From Paludibacter propionicigenes WB4 (GTDB taxonomy: Bacteria > Bacteroidota > Bacteroidia > Bacteroidales > Paludibacteraceae): 64,000 nucleotides of DNA. Where the stretch lies: positions 682,001 through 746,000 of the forward strand of contig NC_014734.1 in assembly GCF_000183135.1 (NCBI RefSeq). Direction: 5' to 3'. This document shows positions 20,809 to 28,497 of the stretch, one piece after another. The notes below the pieces were generated by a model. That model did not search any database and had not been told where the DNA came from. It saw only the letters and a program-made list of their open reading frames with translations. Both the position numbers and the translations under genes were made by a program. Positions within the stretch are counted from its first letter, which is position 1. The number at the start of each line of letters is the position of its first letter.

Positions 20809-21135
20809 TTATGGTTCGGAGGAAAATATTGATGTAAGATTGAAACAAAGTTTCCAGCTGACAAAATCAAGAATGGAATATTTGAAAAAATAACTGTCTA
20901 CAATACCCGGGGCTTCGCGCCGTCGGAACGCCTCCCGATAGCGCCGGATTTGCGACGCAGCAAGGAAGCATCGGTTGAACCGTATTCCCTGTTTGCAGAA
21001 ATAAACTCTTTCGCATTCATTCACAAACAAGCCCTAACAGTTTTTTAAACCTGTTAGGGCTTTAAAGAACAACCAGAAAGAGTTTGGGATAAAGTGTGTT
21101 GTGAGGTGGAGTAGGAAGAAAAAGAAATAAAAGAA
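20809..21135. other. Intergenic segment with GC-rich stretch
   Basis: No convincing gene is present. Positions 20908-20990 are strikingly GC-rich (CCCGGGGCTTCGCGCCGTCG and onward) against an AT-rich background. A hairpin GCCCTAACAG/CTGTTAGGGC with short T runs lies at 21031-21064. A 73-residue minus-strand frame exists but has no family features. Confidence 0.5.
21031..21064 (+). terminator. Hairpin, probable terminator after beta-galactosidase region
   Basis: GCCCTAACAG (21031-21040) pairs perfectly with CTGTTAGGGC (21051-21060), followed by TTT. The T run is short, so the strength is uncertain. Confidence 0.55.
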
Positions 21136-21319
21136 ACCCATTCCCCGGTAAATCGGGTACTTCCCTTAAAAAGGGAAGATCATCCGGGTGCATGGCTTTG
21201 TGGATGTTGAAATAGGGCTTATACAGGTTTGTGAATATAGCTTCTGATAATTAATTATAAGAAAAACCGCACCGGGTAATTGTCCCCTAGCCAAAGGGGA
21301 CGAGCGCAGCGGAGGGGTT
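21136..21319. repeat. 180-bp dispersed structured repeat, copy 2
   Basis: This is the same element as 16446-16625, including the CTTCCCTTAAAAAGGGAAG hairpin, the phrase AGGTTTGTGAATATAGCTTC and the GAGCGCAGCGGAGGGGTT end. It lies about 50 bases before the next gene. Confidence 0.85.
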
Positions 21320-21370
21320 CAGAACCAATCAACTAATCAACCAAATAGCTAATCAACCAAAAAAATCAGT

Positions 21371-22567
21371 ATGAAAAAAACAGTGTTATTATTTCTCGTA
21401 GTATTCAGTGCTTCGCTTTACGCACAGGAAGTCGGCATTAAGTTCAGTAAAGACACTTTGTTGTCAAAAGCATTGACACAAGCTAAAAAAGAAGGTAAAC
21501 TGGTGTTTATCGATTGCTACACCACCTGGTGTGGCCCTTGTAAATTCCTGGCCAAAGAGATTTTTCCACAAAAGGAAGTAGGTGATTTCTACAACAGTCA
21601 CTTTATCAATCTTACGTTTGATATGGAAAAAGGTGAAGGACTAAAGATTCGGGAAAAATACGGTGTTCAGGCTTTTCCCACACTGTTGTTTTTAAATGCC
21701 GAAGGCGAAAAGGTGCATATGGGGCTAGGTTCTATGCCCGCTTTTGCATTTATTGATCTTGGTAAAGCAGCACTGGATGAGACCCGAAACTTACGTGGTA
21801 TAACTGCTAAAATGAAAGCGGGAGACAAAAGCGTTCAGACATTATTGCTTTATCTCAAAGCCAATCATTATTCCCCGGATGCTAATGCATTGGTAACAGA
21901 ATACTTTAAAACAGCCAGCGATGAGGAAAAGCTATCTATAGAAGCCTGGGACCTTTTTGTGAATTTCATCAACGATATTGACCACGAGCAGTTCCAGTAT
22001 TTTCTGAAACATCGCTCAGCTTACGAACAGAAATTCGATAAAAAGAAGGTGGATAGCAAAATAGTTAACGGATTTGCTTACTACCTGCAAAAATACAAAG
22101 ATAATCCTGCCAAAGCGGAATCAGTAAAATCAATTGATCCGGCGCTATATGCAAAGTTTTTAGTATTACGCGATTTTAATTTAGTCAGTTATGAGTTTCA
22201 AACAAACAAAACAGACAAAACAAAATGGAATAATTTTATAGCTAAAGCAAAATTAGTAATCGTCCCGGATGATTCAGAACCAATGAGCATAAATGGTGTA
22301 TGCTGGACTATTTACGAAAATTACCGCAAGTTTGATGATATAGCCTCACTGAAGCTGGCTAAAGAATGGGAAGAAAAAGCACACAATGCGCTACCGAATA
22401 ATCATCCGATAAACGATACCTATGCACATATTTTATTCGACCTGGGTTACGTGAAAGAAGCTATCGAACATGAAGAACTGGCCATAAAAGTAGCTACCGA
22501 AGAAAAGAGCGACACGGATTTAAAGTTTTACCATGATGAAGTAGAGAGATTTAGAAAAGCAAAATAA
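21371..22567 (+). CDS. Exported thioredoxin-domain protein
   Basis: The 398-residue protein has a signal peptide (MKKTVLLFLVVFSASLYAQ) and a thioredoxin fold at about 20-145 with the active site WCGPCK (Cys54 and Cys57) and the cis-proline segment QAFPTLLFL. The remaining 250 residues are helical and end in a TPR-like stretch (HPINDTYAHILFDLGYVKEA). It probably reduces disulfides in the periplasm or acts as a disulfide-linked partner of envelope proteins. The partner is not known. The next gene starts 27 bases after the stop, so the two are probably co-transcribed. Confidence 0.83.
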   Translation: MKKTVLLFLVVFSASLYAQEVGIKFSKDTLLSKALTQAKKEGKLVFIDCYTTWCGPCKFLAKEIFPQKEVGDFYNSHFINLTFDMEKGEGLKIREKYGVQAFPTLLFLNAEGEKVHMGLGSMPAFAFIDLGKAALDETRNLRGITAKMKAGDKSVQTLLLYLKANHYSPDANALVTEYFKTASDEEKLSIEAWDLFVNFINDIDHEQFQYFLKHRSAYEQKFDKKKVDSKIVNGFAYYLQKYKDNPAKAESVKSIDPALYAKFLVLRDFNLVSYEFQTNKTDKTKWNNFIAKAKLVIVPDDSEPMSINGVCWTIYENYRKFDDIASLKLAKEWEEKAHNALPNNHPINDTYAHILFDLGYVKEAIEHEELAIKVATEEKSDTDLKFYHDEVERFRKAK

Positions 22568-22594
22568 GCCTGAATAATTGACATGAGATAGTAT

Positions 22595-25195
22595 ATGAAT
22601 AAAAAGACAACCGGATTTCTGCTTCTGAGCTTTTGTTTGATAACGCAGCTTGCTGCTCAGGTCAACGACACTACGCTGAATAAGCTGACGCGATACTTGA
22701 GCGTTATCAATCATTTCTCGCGTAACCTACCGCAAGAAAAAGTCTATGTGCACATGGACAACACTTGCTATTATCAGGGCGATGATATTTGGTTCAGTTG
22801 CTATCTTGTAAATTCGGGTCAGCATCAGGCTGGTCAGCTCAGCAAAACCCTGTACGTGGAACTGCTTAATCCGGGAGGGGAAGTGGTGGAAACACAAATA
22901 CTAAAGGTGGAGAACAGTCGGTGTCACGGCAATTTCTCGCTCAACAAGTTGCCGTTCTATTCGGGTTACTATGAAGTACGGGCTTACACCAAATACATGC
23001 TCAACTTTGGAGAAGAAACCATTTTCTCCCGCATTTTTCCTGTGTACGACAAACCAAAGAAACAGGGTGACTATGCGGAGAAAAGTCTGCTGGAATACGG
23101 ACGGGGTAAATACCCCATGTTCCGCCCCAAACCCGTGAAGGAAAAGAAGGTCACTGTCAAACTCTTTCCCGAAGGAGGTCATCTGGTTCAGGGTCTTTCC
23201 TCGCGCGTAGCTTTCGAAGCAACGGATGCTTATGGTAATCCTATTGACATTACAGGAGAGATTATCGGTGAAAACAAAGAAAGCTTAGTCTACTTCAAAA
23301 CCACGCACGCGGGGCGCGGGGTATTCACATACACTCCGGCTAACAAAGTCCAGTCCGACGATAAAGCACCCAAAATTTCAGTGAACTATCAGAACAGAAC
23401 GTATCAGTTCGATTTACCAGCAGTTCAGCCGGCAGGCGTGGTGCTGAGTGTGGATAACCTGTCTTCGCCCGACAGCATAGGCATACGGGTACAATCTTAT
23501 GGGAGCACAGCAGGTAAACTGTATGGACTGGTACTGATGAGTGGTAGCACACTGCAAAAGCATGTGATGATTGATTTATCGGCAGGTAAACCCATAAGCT
23601 TCAATATTGATAAGACAAACCTGCCAGCCGGAGTGTCCAGAATTGTACTCTTTAATTCTGCAGGACAGAGTGTAGCCGACCGCTTGCTGTTTGTTACACA
23701 GAATGAAAAACTGACTATTACAGAGAAGGCGGATAAAGCATCATACCAACCCCACGAACAGGTCAATATGCAGTTTTCCATTACCGAACAGGATACGATT
23801 CCGGTAGAGACCACTTTCTCGGTATCCATACGCGACAAACAAAACGATGTAAAACCCAATCAGGACATTCAGTCCAATCTGCTGCTTATGTCGGAGATAA
23901 GAGGCTATGTACACAACCCGGATTATTACTTTGAATCTACGGACAGCATTCACCGTCAGGCACTCGACCAGTTGCTGATGGTACAGGGATGGCATCGCTT
24001 CGATTGGGATTGGGTAAGCGGGAAGAAACCCTTTGAGCTGAAGCATAGACCGGAGAAAGCCATAGAAGTCCAAGGACAGGTGGTATCGTTTGTCAAATCT
24101 GTACCCAAGCCCAAAGTGAATGTATCGACACTGATTACCCAGAAGAATGACAGCGGCAAGGTGGCGCGTAGTTTTATGGAAAACTTTGTCACCGATAGTC
24201 TGGGTCGCTTCCGATTTGCAGCCGATGTGGAGGGGAGATGGGATTTGGTGTTTGCAGTAAAGGAAAAGGGCAAAACCAAAGATTATCGTACGGTGCTTGA
24301 CAAACTGTTCAGCCCCGAGCCCAAGCGCTATCTTTACAGCGATTTGTTTGCCAATATTCCTCCGCAGGAAGTGGCTCGATCCGCTACAAAAGATTCATTG
24401 ATTCGTGCTGCAAAAGACTCAACTCCAATCGCTATCCCGAAAATCAATTACGACTCAATAGCTAAGAAAGGCGTACAAGGTAAAATGCTGCATTTGAAAG
24501 AAGTGGTGGTACAAGCCAAGAAATACAGCAAAGAGAAAGATATTCTGGATGCCAGAAAGAAATCAGCAGTACATTATGATGTATATGCTGAACAGGACAA
24601 AATGCGAGATAAAGGAGATGTTGGTGAACAATACCTGAATGACTTTTTAATCAAAACTAATAAAGACTTTTTTATGTCACCCAGCATGGGTTCTGTAGAA
24701 GGCAAATTAATATACAAAAACAGACTAGCTCTTGTAGTAGTGGATTATAAAGCAATCTCTTGGGAAGAAACTTTAAAAATACCTCTCTATTTGAGGATGA
24801 GTTATATCAAGTCAGTTTATGTAAGCGAAGACAATGGAGCTAAAGTTGATTATGGTGACCCAATGTGGAAACCAATGGATAAGATAGCTGCATTCAGCTG
24901 TGTAGTATTTATTGAAATTTTCCCAGACTGGGTAACACCTACCGAACCCGCCAAGGGCGTACGCAAAACATGGATGGATGGTTACAGTCAGGTTAAGGAG
25001 TTTTATAGTCCGAATTACAGCATACTACCACCTGAGGCAGATTATCGTCGTACACTGTATTGGAACCCTTCGGTAAAAACAAATAAAGAAGGTAAAGCCC
25101 TGATACAGTTTTATAATAACAGCAGTTGCAAGAGTTTTAGCATCAGTGCCGAAACCATTACGCCGCAAGGAGTGATGGGAGTGTTGAAGAAATAA
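22595..25195 (+). CDS. Large exported MG2-domain surface protein
   Basis: The 866-residue protein has a signal peptide (MNKKTTGFLLLSFCLITQLAAQ). A macroglobulin MG2-like domain near 48-150 shows the hallmark EKVYVHMDNTCYYQGDDIWF. Further beta-sandwich domains follow, and a region near 640-760 looks like a TonB-receptor plug-type fold (LKEVVVQAKKYSKEKDILDA). There is no thioester motif and no beta-barrel end, so it is neither a full alpha-2-macroglobulin nor a transporter. Proteins of this layout are common in Bacteroidetes, probably at the outer membrane. The function is unknown. It is paired with the thioredoxin gene upstream. Confidence 0.7.
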   Translation: MNKKTTGFLLLSFCLITQLAAQVNDTTLNKLTRYLSVINHFSRNLPQEKVYVHMDNTCYYQGDDIWFSCYLVNSGQHQAGQLSKTLYVELLNPGGEVVETQILKVENSRCHGNFSLNKLPFYSGYYEVRAYTKYMLNFGEETIFSRIFPVYDKPKKQGDYAEKSLLEYGRGKYPMFRPKPVKEKKVTVKLFPEGGHLVQGLSSRVAFEATDAYGNPIDITGEIIGENKESLVYFKTTHAGRGVFTYTPANKVQSDDKAPKISVNYQNRTYQFDLPAVQPAGVVLSVDNLSSPDSIGIRVQSYGSTAGKLYGLVLMSGSTLQKHVMIDLSAGKPISFNIDKTNLPAGVSRIVLFNSAGQSVADRLLFVTQNEKLTITEKADKASYQPHEQVNMQFSITEQDTIPVETTFSVSIRDKQNDVKPNQDIQSNLLLMSEIRGYVHNPDYYFESTDSIHRQALDQLLMVQGWHRFDWDWVSGKKPFELKHRPEKAIEVQGQVVSFVKSVPKPKVNVSTLITQKNDSGKVARSFMENFVTDSLGRFRFAADVEGRWDLVFAVKEKGKTKDYRTVLDKLFSPEPKRYLYSDLFANIPPQEVARSATKDSLIRAAKDSTPIAIPKINYDSIAKKGVQGKMLHLKEVVVQAKKYSKEKDILDARKKSAVHYDVYAEQDKMRDKGDVGEQYLNDFLIKTNKDFFMSPSMGSVEGKLIYKNRLALVVVDYKAISWEETLKIPLYLRMSYIKSVYVSEDNGAKVDYGDPMWKPMDKIAAFSCVVFIEIFPDWVTPTEPAKGVRKTWMDGYSQVKEFYSPNYSILPPEADYRRTLYWNPSVKTNKEGKALIQFYNNSSCKSFSISAETITPQGVMGVLKK

Positions 25196-25238
25196 GTGAA
25201 TTATGGTATTTTTTATACTGTAATTGTTCGTATTTTCA

Positions 25239-25246
25239 TACTTTTG
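25239..25246 (+). promoter_or_regulatory. -7 box (TACTTTTG) ahead of the first GH51 gene
   Basis: The TAnnTTTG match implies a transcript start near 25253. This excludes the most upstream possible start codon of the following frame (25246) and supports the ATG at 25288. Confidence 0.55.
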
Positions 25247-25287
25247 TGCTTTATACTATTAAATCTCAAAATAAATACAGAAAAAAC

Positions 25288-27429
25288 ATGAAAACAAAAA
25301 CATTAAAGAGGCATATTCTGAAAATATGTTTCTTTGCTATGGGTTTACCGTTTCTGGTAAATTCGTCCGCCAATGCTCAAACCACGAAGTTGACATTGGA
25401 TTTCACTAAAAACGGTCCTGCTGTCAGTCCGAAACTTTACGGATTGATGACCGAAGAAATTAATCACGCTTACGACGGTGGGCTGTATGCAGAACTTATA
25501 CGTAACCGCATTTTCAAAGACAATAAAACCAAACCCGAAGGATGGAGTCTGGTACAACAAGACACTACCACAAAAGCATCTATCAAGTTGATTGCTGCCG
25601 ACCCGGACAATATTCCATTTGACGAAAGAAGACATGCCATTAATGGTGCACTTACCACCTGCCTGAGACTTACAGTTCCCAAAGGTGGCAGCAAGGTAGG
25701 TTTGGCTAACGAAGGTTACTGGGGTATTCCCGTAAAACCATCCACAACCTATAAAGCTTCATTCTATCTGAAAGGTACGGGAAGTACTCCTCCACGCCGC
25801 TTTGGACCGCAGGGAGCTGCTCCTGCACAAACTCCCGCTGCTCCGGTAATTGCCGATAATACGGCTGGACCGATAACAGTAAGCATTGAAAGTAACGATG
25901 GAAAAACAGTGTATGCTTCGGGCACCATTGATCTTGCTAAAAGTACATTATGGAAAAAATATGAATTGACACTGACAACAGCAGCCGATGTAAAACCTAC
26001 GGCTGATGCGCGCTTTGTTATTTCTACAGATCGTACCGGGCTTTATTACTTCAATCTGGTATCGTTATTTCCTCCTACCTACAACAACCGTCCGAACGGA
26101 AACCGCATTGACCTGACCAAGATGTTGATTGATATGAAACCTAAGTTCCTGCGTTTTCCCGGAGGTAATTACCTCGAAGGTCCTAACTTTGCGGATGCTT
26201 TCCCCTGGAAAACAACGCTGGGTCCTATCGACAATCGTCCCGGACACAAAGGTTCGTGGGGTTATCGTCCTACCGACGGTATGGGATTGTATGAATTCCT
26301 GATGTGGTGCGAAGAAATTGGTGCTGAACCGTTATTGGGTGTATATGCAGGTTACTCGCTGGACGGCGACCACATTGATGCCGGTCCGCTACTGAAACCT
26401 TATGTGGATGATGCATTAGACGAAATAGAATATGTGATAGGGGATGTAAATACCTATTGGGGAGCTAAACGCGCTGCCGATGGACACCCTGCACCGTTTA
26501 AACTGAGCTATGTAGAAATCGGTAACGAAGACTGGTTCGACCGCTCGAACAGCTACGATGGACGTTTTAAGCAATTCCGCGAAGCTATTGAGAAAAAATA
26601 TCCTCACCTGATCTGTGTTTCAACGATTGCCGATGCACAGTATCCAACACAAAAAGTTACCGGTAAATCACCGGCTGTACTGGACGAACATTACTACCGC
26701 AGTTCATGGGATATGTGGGAAAACGCACATCAATACGATAAGTATGATCGTAACGGCCCTAAAATCTTCGTAGGCGAATGGGCTACACGCGAAGGTGCAC
26801 CTACTACCAATCTCAATGCTGCGTTGGGAGATGCTGCATGGATGACCGGAATGGAACGCAATTCAGACCTTATCATTATGTCGTGTTATGCTCCGTTGTT
26901 TGTAAACGTAAACACAGCTACAAGCACTGCTCCTAAAGCATGGCAGTGGGATTCGGACTTAATCGGATACAATGCCCTCACAGCGTTTGGATCACCATCG
27001 TACTACGTTCAAAAAGTATTCAGCGAAAACCTTGGTAACAAAATTATACCAATGAGTGCCGAAAACATCCCTACACAGTTGAAACCATTATCGAAAAGGG
27101 ATAGTATCAACAAAGTAAAACAAATTTCAGTTCCTACTATTTTCTATGCTGCCACTCAAGACGATAAAACCGGTGCAGTCTATCTTAAAGTAGTAAATAC
27201 ACTGGGCAAAGTTCAGCCGGTGGAAATCAACCTGAAAGGTATAGGCAAAGTATCGAAAAACGCCACACTGGTAGTGATAAGCGGTAAAAAAGCAGAAGAT
27301 ACGAACACCATTACCGATCCGGTGAAAATTGTACCTGTTACAACTAAAATAAAAGGTATAGCCTCAGTGTTTAAACAAAAACTGGCACCCTATTCCGTAA
27401 ATGTATATCAATTGCAAACAGGTAAATAA
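25288..27429 (+). CDS. GH51 alpha-L-arabinofuranosidase, first copy
   Basis: This enzyme removes terminal alpha-L-arabinofuranosyl residues from plant glycans. The ATG at 25288 is chosen because the frame's earlier start falls in the promoter. The product has 713 residues. The signal peptide (ILKICFFAMGLPFLVNSSANAQ) is followed by an N-terminal carbohydrate-binding-like domain. A proline- and alanine-rich loop lies near 170-190 (PPRRFGPQGAAPAQTPAAP). The GH51 barrel has FLRFPGGNYLEG, the acid/base Glu414 (EIGNEDW) and the nucleophile Glu497 (VGEWAT). A C-terminal beta domain closes the protein. A second GH51 gene lies 1 kb downstream, so the region is an arabinan or arabinoxylan locus without its own SusCD genes in view. 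Confidence 0.9.
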   Translation: MKTKTLKRHILKICFFAMGLPFLVNSSANAQTTKLTLDFTKNGPAVSPKLYGLMTEEINHAYDGGLYAELIRNRIFKDNKTKPEGWSLVQQDTTTKASIKLIAADPDNIPFDERRHAINGALTTCLRLTVPKGGSKVGLANEGYWGIPVKPSTTYKASFYLKGTGSTPPRRFGPQGAAPAQTPAAPVIADNTAGPITVSIESNDGKTVYASGTIDLAKSTLWKKYELTLTTAADVKPTADARFVISTDRTGLYYFNLVSLFPPTYNNRPNGNRIDLTKMLIDMKPKFLRFPGGNYLEGPNFADAFPWKTTLGPIDNRPGHKGSWGYRPTDGMGLYEFLMWCEEIGAEPLLGVYAGYSLDGDHIDAGPLLKPYVDDALDEIEYVIGDVNTYWGAKRAADGHPAPFKLSYVEIGNEDWFDRSNSYDGRFKQFREAIEKKYPHLICVSTIADAQYPTQKVTGKSPAVLDEHYYRSSWDMWENAHQYDKYDRNGPKIFVGEWATREGAPTTNLNAALGDAAWMTGMERNSDLIIMSCYAPLFVNVNTATSTAPKAWQWDSDLIGYNALTAFGSPSYYVQKVFSENLGNKIIPMSAENIPTQLKPLSKRDSINKVKQISVPTIFYAATQDDKTGAVYLKVVNTLGKVQPVEINLKGIGKVSKNATLVVISGKKAEDTNTITDPVKIVPVTTKIKGIASVFKQKLAPYSVNVYQLQTGK

Positions 27430-27472
27430 TAAAACGTATACCAAAAGCTAAGGGAATATAGATCCGACAATA

Positions 27473-27526
27473 AATCTTCAATTGAAGCTGATAAATAAAA
27501 ATCAACTTCGATTGAAGATTTTTTTT
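27473..27526 (+). terminator. Terminator after the first GH51 gene
   Basis: AATCTTCAATTGAAG (27473-27487) pairs with CTTCGATTGAAGATT (27506-27520), followed by a T run. Confidence 0.85.
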
Positions 27527-27704
27527 AATATTCAAATTTTGGAACGAATATTGAAGTAAATAAACACAAAGTTATACAATAATTTATTTACCTTTACACA
27601 TTAAAAAATTATGAGAACTTTTTTATGATATAACTATAAACATAGAGTACAATGCGATTTAAGTACTTAGATAAATATAATGTCATACAAGTAAATCTAG
27701 CAAT

Positions 27705-27925
27705 GAAAAAAGATTAGAACGCGGATAAACGCTGATATAGCGGATTTTTATACGGATTTTAATCTCGACAAGTCGAGATGATTTTCAATAGTTTAAACTC
27801 TTATCTGTCATGCTTGCATGACTAAAATCAGATTTAAATCCGTTTAATTATCATCCGTTTTTACCTGCCTGCCGCAGGCAAGTCCGCTCAATCCGTAAAA
27901 TCAGCGTTCCATTCTTTTCCGACAA
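27705..27925. repeat. Long imperfect palindromic element
   Basis: The ends GATTAGAACGCGGATAAACG and AATCAGCGTTCCATTCTT are imperfect inverted repeats. The inner parts (ATACGGATTTTAATC versus GATTTAAATCCGTTTAATT) also pair, with nested hairpins at TCTCGACAAGTCGAGA, CATGCTTGCATG and TGCCTGCCGCAGGCA. It resembles dispersed palindromic elements that I have seen in other Bacteroidetes. The rest of the gap between 27527 and 27980 shows nothing else clear. Confidence 0.65.
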
Positions 27926-27980
27926 TACGACATTATATTCTTCCACTTACTTACAAGCTAAATTGAATAAATAATATCAT

Positions 27981-28394
27981 ATGAAAAAACTACTATTCTT
28001 GTTCTTATCCGCAGTGTTGTTAAGCTCCTGCGATGGAAACTTTTCGTATCAGGAAGATCTCACGACAAAACAAATTGTAAACCTGAAAATTAATCAGGAC
28101 AAATGGACATTGTATTCCGATGGCATTAGTAAATACTATTCCTCCCACGTCAGAATGGATGAACTAACGTCCACCATCTACAACCACGGAGGCGTTATTG
28201 CCTATATCGATTACGATGATTATCAGCAGGTCTTGCCTTTTGTCCGTCACCGTGCGGATGCAAAAGGAAATCTGTGGACTACTACCATAGATTACGAAGT
28301 GGAAAAAGGAGGAATGACCTTCTATGTAACCAATTCGGATTTTGTGGCCGAAGCACCTGAAACCATGTACATAAAAGTGATACTTTTTTGGTAA
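27981..28394 (+). CDS. Small lipoprotein of unknown function
   Basis: The 137-residue protein has a lipoprotein signal peptide with lipobox LLSSC (Cys17). The mature part is short and beta-rich, and ends in YIKVILFW with no tail. It is anchored in the inner or outer membrane. It lies between two GH51 genes, so a link to glycan use is possible. No domain was recognised beyond a resemblance to small conserved Bacteroidetes lipoproteins. Confidence 0.7.
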   Translation: MKKLLFLFLSAVLLSSCDGNFSYQEDLTTKQIVNLKINQDKWTLYSDGISKYYSSHVRMDELTSTIYNHGGVIAYIDYDDYQQVLPFVRHRADAKGNLWTTTIDYEVEKGGMTFYVTNSDFVAEAPETMYIKVILFW

Positions 28395-28497
28395 AGGTTT
28401 GATATCGGAGCTATAATCTAAACATCAGCCTGTAACGACCGAAAGGTAATTATCAGCTTATTCAATTTAATCTTACTATCTAATAAATAACATTTCA

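Noticed and set aside
20809-21030. Minus-strand frame of 73 codons
   Set aside because: It has no family features, lies in a GC-rich intergenic stretch and has no promoter.
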